Of a stretch of DNA of 64,000 nt, positions 53,212-64,000 are shown piece by piece. The notes beneath the pieces are model-generated. The model ran no database searches and was not told where the DNA came from. It was given only the letters and a program-made list of their open reading frames with translations. The translations under genes were made by a program, and so were the position numbers. The stretch comes from Galerina marginata. Lineage: Eukaryota; Basidiomycota; Agaricomycetes; Agaricales; Galerinaceae. Within the stretch, counting starts at the first letter, position 1; each line of letters starts with the position of its first letter. Location of the stretch: positions 62,001 to 126,000 of the forward strand of contig JAECYW010000039.1 in NCBI GenBank assembly GCA_023014335.1. Reading direction: 5' to 3'.

Positions 53212-54527
53212 GCGAATTCGTCATCTTGGGATGCAGCCACATAATTGACTTGAACAGTAGAACGACGGGAGGGCTGACCAAGGATCGAGCCGCATATTGC
53301 ACGAAATGCAGATTCCAACGAAGGAATTTTTGAGCTCCCAGACACTTGGCAGTCGAGACGTCGGTGGCCGGTCTTTCCGCAGTTGTAGCATTCTCCGGAT
53401 CCTGGCTGGGCACCTCCAGGTCGGAAGGGAAAACCGGTCTCCTTCGACACATGGTTGTCTCCGTTGATTCGCCTCCACGTGCGTAATTGGTCCAGATATG
53501 CTGCCTCGCCTTCGGGTGTCTGCGACTGTATCGGATAGAGAGCAAGGCTGACTCTGAGAATCGCTTTCTCAGCTTCGGTCGCCGGCGGTCGTGGTGTTCG
53601 CGTGTTGAATAGATTGCCTATACCACCACTGCGACCCCCAAAAGGATTAGCTGGCTGTGCCGATATTGTGGTGCTCGCGAGTTGAGTGCGGATTGCCTTG
53701 GTAGGCGACGCATTGACATTACTGATGGTGGCGTCCGCAGTGCGTCGCTTGAGAAGGTCGATGTCTGCCCGGACTCTCGCCTCGCTTGCTGCTTTCTCCT
53801 TGTATTTGCGTACACCTTCGCGGATATGGCTCATGTCGACGGCCTTGATTGCTTGCGCAAATGCTGTCCAGCTGGCTTGATTTTCAGGTATCTTCTCTCG
53901 TAGGACTTCAGGCAACGCATCGCGTACATTCCACAGCCCACTCGTTGATGCTTCGATTTTCGCTTTTTTGGCAAGGTTGAGGAGCTTCTCTGCAAAAATC
54001 ATGTGCGTGTAAACGTCTTCTCCCATGTACTTCTCTGTCTTCCCCAGATCCTCCGTCGCTATCCTCGTCGCTCCCAACTCCCGCTCTATCTCTGGCCCTG
54101 ACTTCTCTGCCTTCTTGATATTCGGAAAGGCTTTCTTAAACTCATCCTCGAAATCTTTCCATATCTTCTTCGGTGTTGCGGCCTTGTTATACCACTCTTC
54201 TGCAGGCGAGTCACTTTTCAGCCATAGCTCCACGTTGGCAATCTTCTGGTCGTCGGCCGTGGTACTTGTTACCAGAAAAGAACGTTTGACCATTTTGAGA
54301 AAGTCGGAGGGCTGGATCTGGTCGTCCTGAGTTCCAGAAAATTCGGGGATCTTCTCCATTTGCGAGGTTAGTCGTGGGAGGGGTATGGCCTGGGCTCTGA
54401 CTGGTGATGCTGATACTGGCGAATTTGTTGGAGCTGCTGGTAACTGCTCGTGGGATGTCGATATGGGGGATCCAAAGGGCTGAGTAGGTATTTCCGAGTG
54501 GTTGAAAGATAATTGGCTTGATGACAC
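53151..54527 (-). CDS. gag: Gag polyprotein of element 2
   Basis: 458 residues, the same length as in element 1, with the same start apart from His for Asp at residue 10. The zinc knuckle CYNCGKTGHRRLDC is present. Its stop lies in the hairpin loop of the frameshift signal. Confidence 0.93.
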   Translation of the reverse strand: MSSSQLSFNHSEIPTQPFGSPISTSHEQLPAAPTNSPVSASPVRAQAIPLPRLTSQMEKIPEFSGTQDDQIQPSDFLKMVKRSFLVTSTTADDQKIANVELWLKSDSPAEEWYNKAATPKKIWKDFEDEFKKAFPNIKKAEKSGPEIERELGATRIATEDLGKTEKYMGEDVYTHMIFAEKLLNLAKKAKIEASTSGLWNVRDALPEVLREKIPENQASWTAFAQAIKAVDMSHIREGVRKYKEKAASEARVRADIDLLKRRTADATISNVNASPTKAIRTQLASTTISAQPANPFGGRSGGIGNLFNTRTPRPPATEAEKAILRVSLALYPIQSQTPEGEAAYLDQLRTWRRINGDNHVSKETGFPFRPGGAQPGSGECYNCGKTGHRRLDCQVSGSSKIPSLESAFRAICGSILGQPSRRSTVQVNYVAASQDDEFAWLNLESAPQQGNGEGPSAS

Positions 54528-54835
54528 CGATGTGAGAGATGAGGGTGTGGACCAGCCTGGGCTGTCGCTGTCTGACGTGGCGGTGGTTGCAACAATTGTA
54601 CCTGTTCGTGGACGCGCAACCCAGCGTCCGTTGGAGCGTGGCTGTTGTCTCCAGGCCAGGGTGGATCACTTTTATAACAGAAAACACGGTGAGGACACGA
54701 TGCACAATAGGGATAGCGACACGTAAAACGCAGAGGACTCGAGGATCGATGACACAGACACAGGACACACAGGATACACAGGACTCAAAAATGCCTAGAC
54801 GTGTTATAGCTCGGATCGCACTCTCATCACCAGAT

Positions 54836-54958
54836 GGAAAGGTAGGATCTGGTCAGATGCGTATTGATTGTGTTGGAGTCCCCCGCTGTACCTACTCGGA
54901 ATGTCGTAGTCTACCTAGTCACGTGCTAATCTAATCGGATCCTGATCCCACTGTTCCA
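54836..54958 (-). repeat. 5' LTR of element 2
   Basis: Identical to the 3' LTR of the same element. The primer-binding site complement, ending CATCACCA, lies just left of it. Confidence 0.93.
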
Positions 54959-54963
54959 AGGGT
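54959..54963. repeat. Target-site duplication of element 2, right copy
   Basis: AGGGT, matching 48796-48800. Confidence 0.85.
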
Positions 54964-55823
54964 AATGACAAGACATATGAACAAATGCACGCCGTTTGTC
55001 GACCTAATATGCTGCAGATGTGGATAACCTCGATCAGCGTGAGATGGAGAACAGGACCTGTGGAGACTCGGAAACAGAACAATTTTAGTACAGGTCACAT
55101 TGCGACGCCTTTAACGGAACTGTCGGTTTGAAAATGCGCAACTTTACTTCGATCACGGAATTAAGTCAAATATCCTATGTGGCTGTAAATAGTGTTTTTG
55201 GACACGGGCTTAAGGTTCGGCTGAACATTCCTACCGAGAATCATTGGCTCTCTAAATTGAACCGACTCCTCCTGAGTAACCTCTCGTGACATTGACTAGA
55301 ACTATATAGAAATCCAAGTTTGTCCGTCATGTAGTGCCTGACCGCTGCACCACATCTCAATGTTAAATTCACTGACAAGGATGGATGGACGGCTATTCAT
55401 ATGTTGACACTGTAGCTTACCAAAGAAGGTTAAAAATATCAATGACCTGGAGGTATTTTCACAGGAAATTGTCCGCGAGAATACTATGGCCGCATCTTGG
55501 AATGATAGAGATAAAGAGAGATTTATCAAGTCTATTTCTGATTGGGGAATGTGGTTCCCACTTGACTCTATTCATCAAGCATCCAAGATTGAACGTCTCT
55601 GGAAATGATACAGAGCCGTGCGCAGCATTTCTCACAAACAAAATGAATCCACTTGATGCAAACCGGCAACCAGGATGGCAAGAACATTTAATTCAGACGT
55701 TGTGCAACTGCCATTCCGCACATCTGTCTTCTGCTTCCCCTCATCTAAAATGACCATCATGTCCCGGATCAAGGTCATAACGCTCGATTCACCCACTGGT
55801 TGGTCCTTGATGTCGCCTCACAG
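54964..55823. other. Region between element 2 and the acetyltransferase
   Basis: 860 bp. The first coding exon of the acetyltransferase must lie near its right end but was not found. A plus-strand frame at 55385-55753 is open but has no family signature. Confidence 0.35.
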
Positions 55824-56792
55824 AATTTTTTGCTCATCCCCTTGGGGTGTTGACAGAGGAACAACTCGGTAAATTGGTAGAGATGAATATTGCCGCTTTT
55901 GACGATGGTTGAAGTTACTCTCATAAATTTATCCGTGTGCTAACATGAAATCTATCAAGAGCCGATGATTAACGCTATGACCGGAGGTATTCCAGAGTTC
56001 AAAGTAGATTTCTTTCGATTATTGCTACGCGCAGCCGCTCTGGAAGGGAAGATATTTGCTTGCCAAAAGGAAGAATCGGGAGAAATTCTTTCCCATGCGA
56101 TCTGTTTCGGACCTGGCACGGATTTCCTCGGAAGGTCGGCGAATTTTTACTAGATTTAATATGTCTCGTGGCTTAGAAATTTCTCAGTGAGGTGCAGCGT
56201 GCTCTTGGAGCAGAAGATTTCTTTAATAAACTTCCAAAAGAAACGACAAAGTGGTTGAACGATGTGGTATGTGGAATAATGCAGCTTTCTGAATATCACT
56301 CACAGTCCTAGAATCGTCCAATGAGCAAAAAGTTCATAGCTGAGACGATCGGAGCAAAAAAGGTGTGAAATAGAAACTCTTATCTTTTGTTTCGTCTCTG
56401 GAATATTCAAGAAATATTGTCGATTCAAGAAAACGGATAACTGGTGGATTGATCTCATGACAACACTGGAAAGTGAGCGAGGTAAAGGGTACGGGTCGGC
56501 CATCATAAAAGAAATTTGCAAAAAGGTAATTAAAATCACTCCAGAAACCATGTCGTTGACCCCGGCCATATAGGCAAAGCAACGTCAAAGAATGGTAGCT
56601 TTAAATGCCACCCTGGAGGTCAACGTAGGCCACATATTACTCAGGACGACCAGGTAATTTACCGGGTGTATACAGGTTGCTTTTTACCACGCATTGGGGT
56701 TCGACATTATTGGCACTGCCGATAGGCCGTCGCCATTTGGAAGCTGGACCAACAATATGATGGTTTGGAATTCTTCTAAGGATTCAGATTAA
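55824..56792 (+). CDS. GNAT-family N-acetyltransferase, start unresolved
   Basis: Seven exons join in frame: 55824-55907, 55960-56134, 56188-56266, 56312-56362, 56430-56525, 56574-56624 and 56676-56792. They read FFAHPLGVLTEEQLGKLVEM with NIAAFDD, then MINAMTGGIPEF, EILSHAICFGPGTDFLG, ALGAEDFFNKLPKETTKWL, WWIDLMTTLESERGKGYGSA and finally VAFYHALGFDIIGTADRP. The RGKGYGSA element is the acetyl-CoA-binding R/Q-x-x-G-x-G/A loop of GNAT enzymes, and the final AFYHALGF block is the usual motif B. The family adds acetyl groups to small molecules or proteins; the substrate is unknown. All internal splice sites work. The 5' exon is missing: the frame meets a TGA just upstream of 55824 and no ATG joins in phase, so the gene could be N-terminally truncated. 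Confidence 0.78.
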
Positions 56793-58043
56793 TAGGGAAT
56801 TACACCGCTCAAAATTCTGATATCAGCCGTGTGGTGAAAATTGAATGGCATATAAAGCGTGCGGCGAATACATACCTTTTTGATTGAAGAAAAGATTGAG
56901 AAGGAAACAAAGAATTAAGTTGAATGCTTCATAGCTGATCTCCCGAATCATACGATTTCAGCGGTCAGGAAATTAGAAATTAAATGGTGGGTAGTGCACT
57001 GGAAGGTGAAATCTTGCCGCTACCACATCGTCGCAACGGTAGATCTCAAATATAAATCTGCATTGAGGTGGGACAAAGAACCTCTTCGTTGTGGCGTCCT
57101 CCCTCAATGATCAATCAAAACCATGCTTCATTTTTTGCATGCATCACGAGGCGGTCTTTGTGGTGTCAAAGAGGGTCGCGACTAGCTGGATCAACACGCG
57201 GACGGTAAGTTTCGCTCGTCAGGATGTGAAATAAGTCGGCGGCGGAATTAAACCTATTATGGCGAGTAGGACGCAGACTGCCAGTGAGCTGTTTCATTTG
57301 CCCAGCTGCGGAGAAAGGGCGGAGAGGGAGACGGCGGTAACATGCTGGTGTTATTAACAGATTGGTTGAGGTGCCTGCGTGAAGCATAAACCGAGGTGAG
57401 CTTGCAATTTACGACAGAACAAAACGAAGTGATACTAACCTTGTGCCTTAAAGCTGGGAGCGCCAACATCCATCTCACTCATCAAGGTGTTCATCACACG
57501 ACCGGGCATAGTCTTCATGCAGACTGGCTGGGCTACCGATGGGATCTATTACAAATCCAGGCTCGGGAAGCTCGAATAATAGAACCAATCCTAGTCGCCG
57601 AGTAATTTCTGGTCGTGTATTTTATTGACAAGAGCTCGTGTGAATTGAATGGATGGTGCTTAAACAGCAAGATCCTCCCACCTAAAGGGATGAATAGCGC
57701 CCAATAATCGTTGGCCCAAGAATAATCAGTCGATCCGCGGACAAGCTACCAATTTCAAGTTTTACATCAGTCGTTGGAAGGACTATCAACTCTTGTGTGG
57801 GCAATAGGGTTCATCCAATCAAAACTGTTGTCCCAGAAAGTGCTGTTCACACACAAATGCCGATCAGGCTGGACATCTACATCGCCGATCTCTGACCCAT
57901 AACTTCGAGGAAATAACAGCAATACCGTCAATTGGCTTAAGTTTAACCCAATTCTCACAGTTAATTAATGAAAGACTGATTTGACCGTCGTATATAAGTA
58001 TATCTGGTCTTTTGGATCCATTTCGAAGGACGTGCCTGTAATC
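56793..58043. other. Intergenic
   Basis: 1.25 kb. Short frames on both strands near 57166-57605 are open but overlap each other and show no family signature. A TATA-like TATATAAGTATA at about 57990 lies some 50 bp upstream of the next gene. Confidence 0.4.
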
Positions 58044-59246
58044 ATGCCTGGCCTCAGTACAAACGAAGCTATATTTCTTGGGACTGTTCTTGAAGCATTC
58101 TTCTATGGTATTATATCTCACAACCCTTCTATATACCGCTACTTCTAACTCTTCTTTTTGTTAGGCGCATACTGCATTATATTTGCTCTGTATCTTAACA
58201 TTCGGAAGAGATCTGAGAGCAGCCGCGTCATATTTCCATTGTCGGCAATGTTTATGCTATGCACCTCTTATATTGTCCTTGACTTCACTCAACAATTCTT
58301 GACCGTAGTGAGTCGTATTATTCTCTCTTTTGAGCCGTTGGATTGAAGGGAATATGTTCTACAGTTTCGTGCGATGGACCGCAACACAGCGGCTGTGACT
58401 ATAGGAATAAATATCACTACAAGTGTGATATATACCTGTGTAGATACCATTTCTCAAGGTGTCCTGGTATGTACGGCAGTAGCAGAATATTTTCAGTTTC
58501 CTTATCTTTCCCTGAAGATTTATCGCTGTTGGATAATGTGGGACCAAAACCTGATGCTGGTGATCATCCCATCATTTTTGGCTTTCGCTTCATTCGGTTT
58601 GTCTAGCGTCCTGTCCAAACGCATTATTTTCCAGCTGATGCATCACAAAGTCACCTATATCACCGTCGTTGCTGAGTTGATAATTGCAGGCCTATACAAC
58701 CCCACTCCCGTTTGGTTCTTCCCATTAGGCGTGGGATCATTCACTATCTCCCTTTTAGTAAATTCCATTGTCACCGGCCTCCTTGTCCTGAAGCTTGTTA
58801 GGGTGCATCGCGAGCTTGTGAATACCTCTCCTGATAGGCGGGGGATGCTCAATCTTCGCCCCCTAATTTCGATGTTAATCGAGTCGGGCATGTTTACGTT
58901 CATTTCGCAATTGATCTGGACTGTGCTTTTTGGCCTTCAAAACACCGGGTTCAATGTCGTTGCCAGTCCGATCACGATGGTATATGTGAGTCCCACATCG
59001 TTCTTTTTTAGCATTGTGGAATTCATTCTGAGTTTATTTCAGGGTATTACGCCAACCATTATTGTTGTACGGATGGCGATGGGAACATCTTCTGAGCTGG
59101 CGAGTGGAAGTACCGTGAAGTTCGCCATGCGATCCAACACAACTTCATCGACCACAGCTACTAATGTGGACCAAATAACCAGCGGATCTCTACAAGGCAC
59201 CAGCGATGGTCAGAGCACCGATAAATTCCACATGGCGGCTTATTAG
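58044..59246 (+). CDS. Seven-TM-type membrane protein
   Basis: Exons 58044-58107, 58165-58307, 58365-58466, 58518-58985 and 59043-59246. It starts MPGLSTNEAIFLGTVLEAFF, followed by AYCIIFALYLNIRKRS, then LSAMFMLCTSYIVLDFTQQF, IYRCWIMWDQNLMLVIIPSF, FFPLGVGSFTISLLVNSIVT with LLVLKLVRVHREL, and IESGMFTFISQLIWTVLF. The layout of paired helices with IYRCW and IESG is a very large Agaricomycete family of predicted seven-TM proteins with no assigned ligand. A Ser/Thr-rich tail ends the protein. The third and fourth introns (51 and 57 bp) are multiples of three without stops. It is paralogous to, and convergent with, the gene at 61926-63043. Confidence 0.82.
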
Positions 59247-61925
59247 TTGTATCTCCTTCTATTAATGACATCGTACTATTTACTGGAATGAAGATGACCA
59301 GTCTAAACTAACCCACCTGTATGTTCATTATACACGAACGATAAATCAAGGTTTCTTCCAAGTCGTCAACATGCTAATTTTTTAATATTGTGGATAAGTG
59401 CTCGACGAGGTTGAAATATACTTGCAGTGGTGTACCTACAGCGCGCTAGTGGCGTGAAGAAACAGAACAATTAAGCGGCGACAAATAAGGCTCTGAGGTG
59501 CAATTCGGGGTTCTGGAAGTCCAACAAAAATTGATCAAAGAAGAACGAGGGTTGAGGCCTGAGGTACGAAGTCGGGAGCATTGAGGGAGGCTTTAAGAAA
59601 GCTAAGTTATCAAAATTGAGAAAGAAACCTGGAGATGTAATTCACTGAGGTAGACGACGAGACAGGAGGGTTTAAATGGTGTAGAAAAGTCGAAACTTGA
59701 ATAAAATTAAGAAGAGGTGGAATAATGAAAGTAAGTAAGAAAGAATGTGGTGAACAACAAGGGGAATGCTCGCGAGGACGAAATGGCCGTTATGGCTCTG
59801 TAAAATAAATTGTAGGAGGATTTTGAGAAGGGAGTTTGGGGAGACAAACCGTCATTGAATCCTCACTGGCCTCGCAACTTGGGGTTGAAGGTGGGGTAAA
59901 GTCAGCGCAATGTACAGTTGAAATGGAGAGTAAGAGACAACGTACGTATTGGCAGTACAAGCGACCTGCTGCAGCTCGCCGTGGGTGTCAATTCTTCATG
60001 CAGAAGTGGCGTAAAAAAAGAGGCGGCGAGCGGAGCAGCATGTTAGCGAGGGAACTGCTAACAGGGAGACGGCGGCGCCTCGGGCGACGGTCATGGTTGC
60101 AGGGCTTCGAAGTGTCGCGAAAGGAGCCTATAACAGGCAGTGGCGAGGCGGTGAGTGGGGCTGGGCACTGTCGGTGAGCGGTGGCCAATGGAGAAGGAAT
60201 AGATTGGTGAAACAAGTCGCAGAGACTTGATTCATGACACACCTGACGGGTCTACATTATCTGTCCTTTGGCCCTGTCACCCCACCAACCCACTTCATTG
60301 GCCCACTGCCCTCTGGTCGCAGGAAGTGTTGGCAATGTGGCGATGTCGTGAAGTGTTGATCCGTGCTGCTGGTTCGTGTCGTGCGACGGCAGCCGTGAGA
60401 GCGCTGAGTTGGGGGCGTATTACACATAGTCGAGGAGAATGGGTGTCGGTAGTACGCAGCACCAACTGTATGGCCGTCTTTGACGGCAACGGTCGTCGAT
60501 TTCCGGCTACAGGGCAGTAACCGCATCCGAGACGTGGTACATGGTCGGGTTTACCAGGTCATCTGGAATATGTAGGTGATGGGTACAGAACATGTTGGGA
60601 GTGTGGCTTACCTGAACTGCGGCAGGCGAAAGATCGTAGGTGGTGCTGGTGAACGGTAGGTGGCGAACGGTAAGATAAAGATTCAATATTCAATATTCGA
60701 CCTCGCTTGTTTGATCGCGTTGACACGTTCCGTCGATCACCTGACTTGTCCAACACGGGCTAAACTGTGGTGCACCAGACTTAGTCACCGCCACTTTTGG
60801 ACAATCAAATTGCAGGTTACCTGTGAACACCCGTGCCCAGCCCTAGACAAAATATGGGAATAATGAGAAGTAGAGGCGGAAAGAAATTTCGGAAGAGATG
60901 GAGGAATGGATTAAAGCGGACTCAAACGTTAGCAGCGCCGTTCCGAAAAAGGCCTCCAGTAAGGCGGTTGCGGGAAAGTGGCTGTGTTAGGCGCGGAAAG
61001 CGGTACGGCGCTTATTGTGAAATTGGCTAAATCTGGGTTTGGAGGGCGCAGAGCACAGTGGCGCTCATCAGAGACGTGGGCCAACACTTTGAGCGACATA
61101 TATACTCAACTCCACTTTTTTTTTTGGTAGTGCAGTCACCTTGGCAGACACCCCAGTTTTTTGCAACAGGTACTCAGGCGCGAATTAGAAACTTAGGCTT
61201 ACGAATAAAATAAGCGTAGTGCCAGGCACGGCATAATCGACTGAAGGGAGATATTTTTGAGGCCCTTCAATGCCTCAAAATGTTATATAGGAATGAATCC
61301 GAATGATCTCCTCTTTCGAGAGGTAATCACGGCAGCTGAGGTGATCAAGCTTGAGAAAGAGCCTTTACTGGACGAGGGAAGAGTTGACGAGGTAGATCTT
61401 ACAATTGATTTTTCATGGGATGAGTTGGTGATTGACGACGACGGAGATGATTAATATTAGTATAGTGCACCTGAAACATAATCTATGTAATGGTTTATCT
61501 CATTTCCTAACGTGTTCGGACATAGTCTGAGCCAAAACCAATGGTTTCTGTTGGGCTTGTAAGGCCCGTTTCTGAAAACGGGCCTGGCAACACGACCAGG
61601 CAGTCACATGATTTTTTTCCCCAGAGGCTCCGCTCTGTCACCTGCTGTCGGCGTGGAGTGCGCTACCTCGCATCTGGCACCCACCGTTAGTGAGGTCGCT
61701 GTAGCCTTTGGCCCAGTCCATCTCAGCAACCGTCGTTGTGGGCTTGATGTGTAATGAGCAAGTACAAGGACAGAATTAACAGCTCAGAGAGGCCATATAG
61801 CTTTTACCACGCACTTTTTGGACCGCTGACACATACTCAAAGAAAATTCACTCATTTCAGGTTCAATATTTATAATAACTACGTTGGCTCTCACAAGTGT
61901 ACTCTGAACAAAGTAGGTTCCAATT
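59247..61925. other. 2.7 kb without a supported gene
   Basis: Left part (59400-59830) is purine-rich with GA runs. Two open frames (59836-60177 plus, Arg-rich; 61293-61454 plus, acidic end ELVIDDDGDD) have no family signature. Two hairpins occur at 61562-61602. A 10-base T-tract sits near 61119. The region lies between the 3' ends of two convergent paralogs and may be remains of a transposon, but I found no terminal repeats. Confidence 0.4.
61562..61602. repeat. Two overlapping hairpins
   Basis: AGGCCCGTTT pairs with AAACGGGCCT across a 4-base loop (61562-61585). GCCTGG then pairs with CCAGGC a few bases further right. The pair could act as a terminator-like or cruciform structure, or mark the end of a small element. 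It is not followed by a T-run. Confidence 0.45.
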
Positions 61926-63043
61926 TCAGCTACCCGTCTCATCATGACAGTCGTGATCGGAGTAGCATGGTCGATATAAAGCTCGTTCAAAGTATGCTGT
62001 GCCCCTTGTGACGCGCATAATTATCACTGTTGGCATGATACCCTGAAGCAAATTGTTAGTTTATATGGTGTAAAGTATGGATGGACATACATCTAGCATC
62101 ACGATTGGACTGCTAACAGAATTGAACCACATATTTTGCAAGGTGAAAAGTATGAGCAAGATCAATTGAGAAATGACCAAGGGCATTCCTGACTCGATTA
62201 GTGTCGAACTAAGCTCGGGGAGGTTCAATCTTTCTTTCCCGCTGGCTGGAGTGGCGTGCATAACCTCACGATGCACCAGTACAAGCCGAAGAATGATTAA
62301 TCCCGTAACGATGCTATTCACCATGAGTGAGGTGAAAAATGATGCCACGCCCAGTGGGACAAACCAGTCGGCTACATCTGGGGCGCCTTTGATCAGAGCT
62401 ATCTTCTCTCCATCCAAAGTAATGAAAGTACCTTGAATTGGGCATTAGTCGGTAAATAATGCAATTGATAAACCAGACTTGACGAACAGAATGAAGTCAA
62501 AGCCAGAACTGACGGGATAATCACAAAACGTAGTTTTCTATCCCACATTTTCCAACAGCGATGGATCTTTGCACAAGAATTGGTAAAGCTGAATTTAACG
62601 TTATGTTACTGTCGTACGTACCAGGGTACCTTGGGAAACAAAATTTATGCAGAAATATAACGTACTTGTAGCGAGATTCATATATAATATGAAGGTTTCA
62701 ATGTTTGGATATGCCGGATGAAACTGAAGTAAATGTCAGTTTATATCCCGTCAGGATAGAAGGAATGAATGCAACCCACTAAAACCATGAACTGTTGCGT
62801 GAAGTCGATGCAGACAAAGGAGGTACATAGTATAAACAATGCCAACAAAGGGTCTACAAGACGGTTTCCAGCAGATTTCTCCCGAAGATTTGAGTACAAG
62901 AAAAATACCATGCAGTATATGCCTATGCAAAACCAAGGGTTAAAAACGAAAAAAAAAGATCGGAAAATGGTGGAAGCATTGCCGTAAAAGAGTCCCTCGA
63001 GAGTAGTTCCGAGAACGGCTTCGGGTGTCGTGAGGGTTGACAT
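61926..63043 (-). CDS. Seven-TM-type membrane protein, paralog
   Basis: Start MSTLTTPEAVLGTTLEGLFY at 63043. Later exons read IYCMVFFLYSNLREKSAGNR, LLALFILCTSFVCIDFTQQF, HRCWKMWDRKLRFVIIPSVL and FVPLGVASFFTSLMVNSIVT with LIILRLVLVHREV, then LIESGMPLVISQLILLILF. The last exon GIMPTVIIMRVTRGT ends at a TGA (61928-61926). It matches the plus-strand gene at 58044-59246 block by block, though the C-terminal tails differ. Exon limits between the first helices were placed by comparison and are approximate. Confidence 0.78.
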
Positions 63044-63482
63044 TATTCGGTGCACGTCTACTGGAATGACTTTGCTCGACCAGCCATTTATACCGTACTG
63101 CCCGCTTCCTTGATATTCCAATTTGAATTCCCAGCAGAAATTTGAACTGAGAGCTGTGGGATAACGCCGTATTTTTTGTGAGCCCGATGATTGTGCATTT
63201 CGTCAAGTATAACTTGACGCGTGTATCTGATTTTCAGATCGGTTAGATATCTGTGACTTACAACTTGAGCCAATGCCATTCGTGTTTATAATAGACAATA
63301 TGGAAAAATCAAATCACACCGGACAGCAACCGGGATGGATGGACAAGTCACCGTGGGTATCATCAATCTTCTCAATCGTCCTCATTTTGCCTGAACTTTA
63401 AAACTGGGATAAATTTATTTCCATCACTTGATCATCTAAGATCGAAGAATCACAAATATCAAATGTCAAATTCCACTTTATT
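63044..63482. other. Intergenic
   Basis: 440 bp between two minus-strand genes: the promoter of the seven-TM gene and the downstream region of the UstYa-like gene. No gene was seen. Confidence 0.45.
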
Positions 63483-64000
63483 CTACTCGTCTTTCAAAAT
63501 CTCTCCCTCCATCAAAAATGGAACACCATCCCATTTTGCGTCATTCTGAATAGCAAAGGCCCGAACTTGTGCCCAATTTCTGCACCGATGAGTCGCCTCA
63601 AACCCTGCACGCGGTATTGTTCGATTATGTTCACCCACTGGAATCAGGGAATCGTCGGCTTTGCAGAGAATGCTTTGTCGTATGAACTGGAAGCAATGAT
63701 TATCGTGGCCTATTTTTGCCTTTAAAATCTCCGGATCAGTCTCGAGACCGTCTCTGGCGACAGTGTAAGAAAATCTTATGGCGTTTACGCAGTGGAGTTG
63801 ATGGTAGAGCGCCACTGAGAATGCGCGACCTTTTGGTCCCAGTCGTACAAAACCACGTTTGGCAGGCATAGTGTCTGCCCAGGCATCGTCGTCAATAAGT
63901 GAAAATTGACGATTCTCCTGGACAACGACGGATACTTGTTCAAAGGCCCCAGGTACCTTTTCGAGGTACGGTTCATCCTCTGAGTAGATATCACTCTCAG
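63483..64000 (-). CDS. UstYa-like (DUF3328) protein, 5' end beyond window
   Basis: The frame is open from the right edge to a stop at 63483, at least 172 residues. It has both HxxHC signatures of the family: HQLHCVN and HDNHCFQFIRQSILCKAD. It begins SDIYSEDEPYLEKVPGAFEQ and ends EGEILKDE. UstYa/DUF3328 proteins are copper-type oxidases that modify or cyclise ribosomal peptides in fungal pathways such as ustiloxin, and related forms act in other secondary metabolism. The membrane helix normally found N-terminal to this part would be outside the window. Neighbouring biosynthetic genes cannot be judged from this window. Confidence 0.85.
   Translation of the reverse strand, partial: ESDIYSEDEPYLEKVPGAFEQVSVVVQENRQFSLIDDDAWADTMPAKRGFVRLGPKGRAFSVALYHQLHCVNAIRFSYTVARDGLETDPEILKAKIGHDNHCFQFIRQSILCKADDSLIPVGEHNRTIPRAGFEATHRCRNWAQVRAFAIQNDAKWDGVPFLMEGEILKDE

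Larger units (their letters stand above)
48801..54958 (-). mobile_element. LTR retrotransposon, Ty3 type, element 2
   Basis: This is an inverted, near-identical copy of element 1, with the same gene order. Its LTRs match each other exactly but differ from those of element 1 at several positions, for example GAGTCCCCCGCTGTACC against GAGTTGCCCCGTCTACC. The two elements therefore came from different parent copies and inserted separately. Both genes are open. The insertion lies in a stretch where I recognise no gene. Confidence 0.96.

Noticed and set aside
61562..61602. Bacterial-type intrinsic terminator
   Set aside because: No T-run follows and the genome is eukaryotic.

Overview
The window is nuclear DNA of a mushroom-forming basidiomycete (Agaricomycetes). 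Genes are split by roughly 50-base GT-AG introns. The gene families are typical of such genomes: DUF6533 and DUF6534 membrane proteins, BTB and F-box paralogs, a secreted berberine-bridge-type oxidase, a UstYa-like protein and Ty3-type LTR retrotransposons. No rRNA, tRNA or CRISPR array was found. All calls come from reading the sequence; no database was searched.

Layout, left to right. 1-1214 (-): F-box-like protein cut by the window edge. 1571-4447 (+): NIMA-related kinase, nine exons. 4631-7744 (-): an unassigned exon, a DUF6533 membrane protein and an unrecognised gene. 8252-9264 (+): polytopic membrane protein. 10282-12255 (-): cytosolic aspartyl-tRNA synthetase. 12573-13868 (-): single-pass surface protein. 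15951-17082 (+): BTB protein with an apparent frameshift, followed by an F-box protein paralogous to the one at the left edge. 19971-21971 (+): secreted FAD oxidase with both covalent-flavin residues. 22580-25996 (+): ARMC8/Vid28-like armadillo protein, the GID/CTLH ubiquitin-ligase subunit. 26870-31899 (+): two DUF6534 paralogs around a TTAACTT-rich element that is probably a non-autonomous DNA transposon. 32532-33630 (-): an intact BTB paralog.

The most informative part is 34998-54963. Two nearly identical 6.2-kb LTR retrotransposons lie in opposite orientation, at 35341-41513 (+) and 48801-54958 (-). Each has 123-bp LTRs that are identical within the element, a 5-bp target duplication, and intact gag and pol in different frames. 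At the gag/pol overlap both carry a GGGAAAT slippery heptamer, a 6-nt spacer and a 12-bp hairpin, a textbook -1 frameshift signal. The first element sits inside a host coiled-coil gene (34998-46744, minus). Removing the element and one target copy would leave a continuous frame of about 1753 codons, so the disruption looks recent.

Right of the second element are a GNAT acetyltransferase (55824-56792, +), a convergent pair of paralogous seven-TM-type proteins (58044-59246 + and 61926-63043 -) around 2.7 kb without a clear gene, and a UstYa/DUF3328-like protein cut by the right edge (63483-64000, -). Core housekeeping genes (kinase, synthetase, GID subunit) are thus mixed with fast-evolving families and active transposons.
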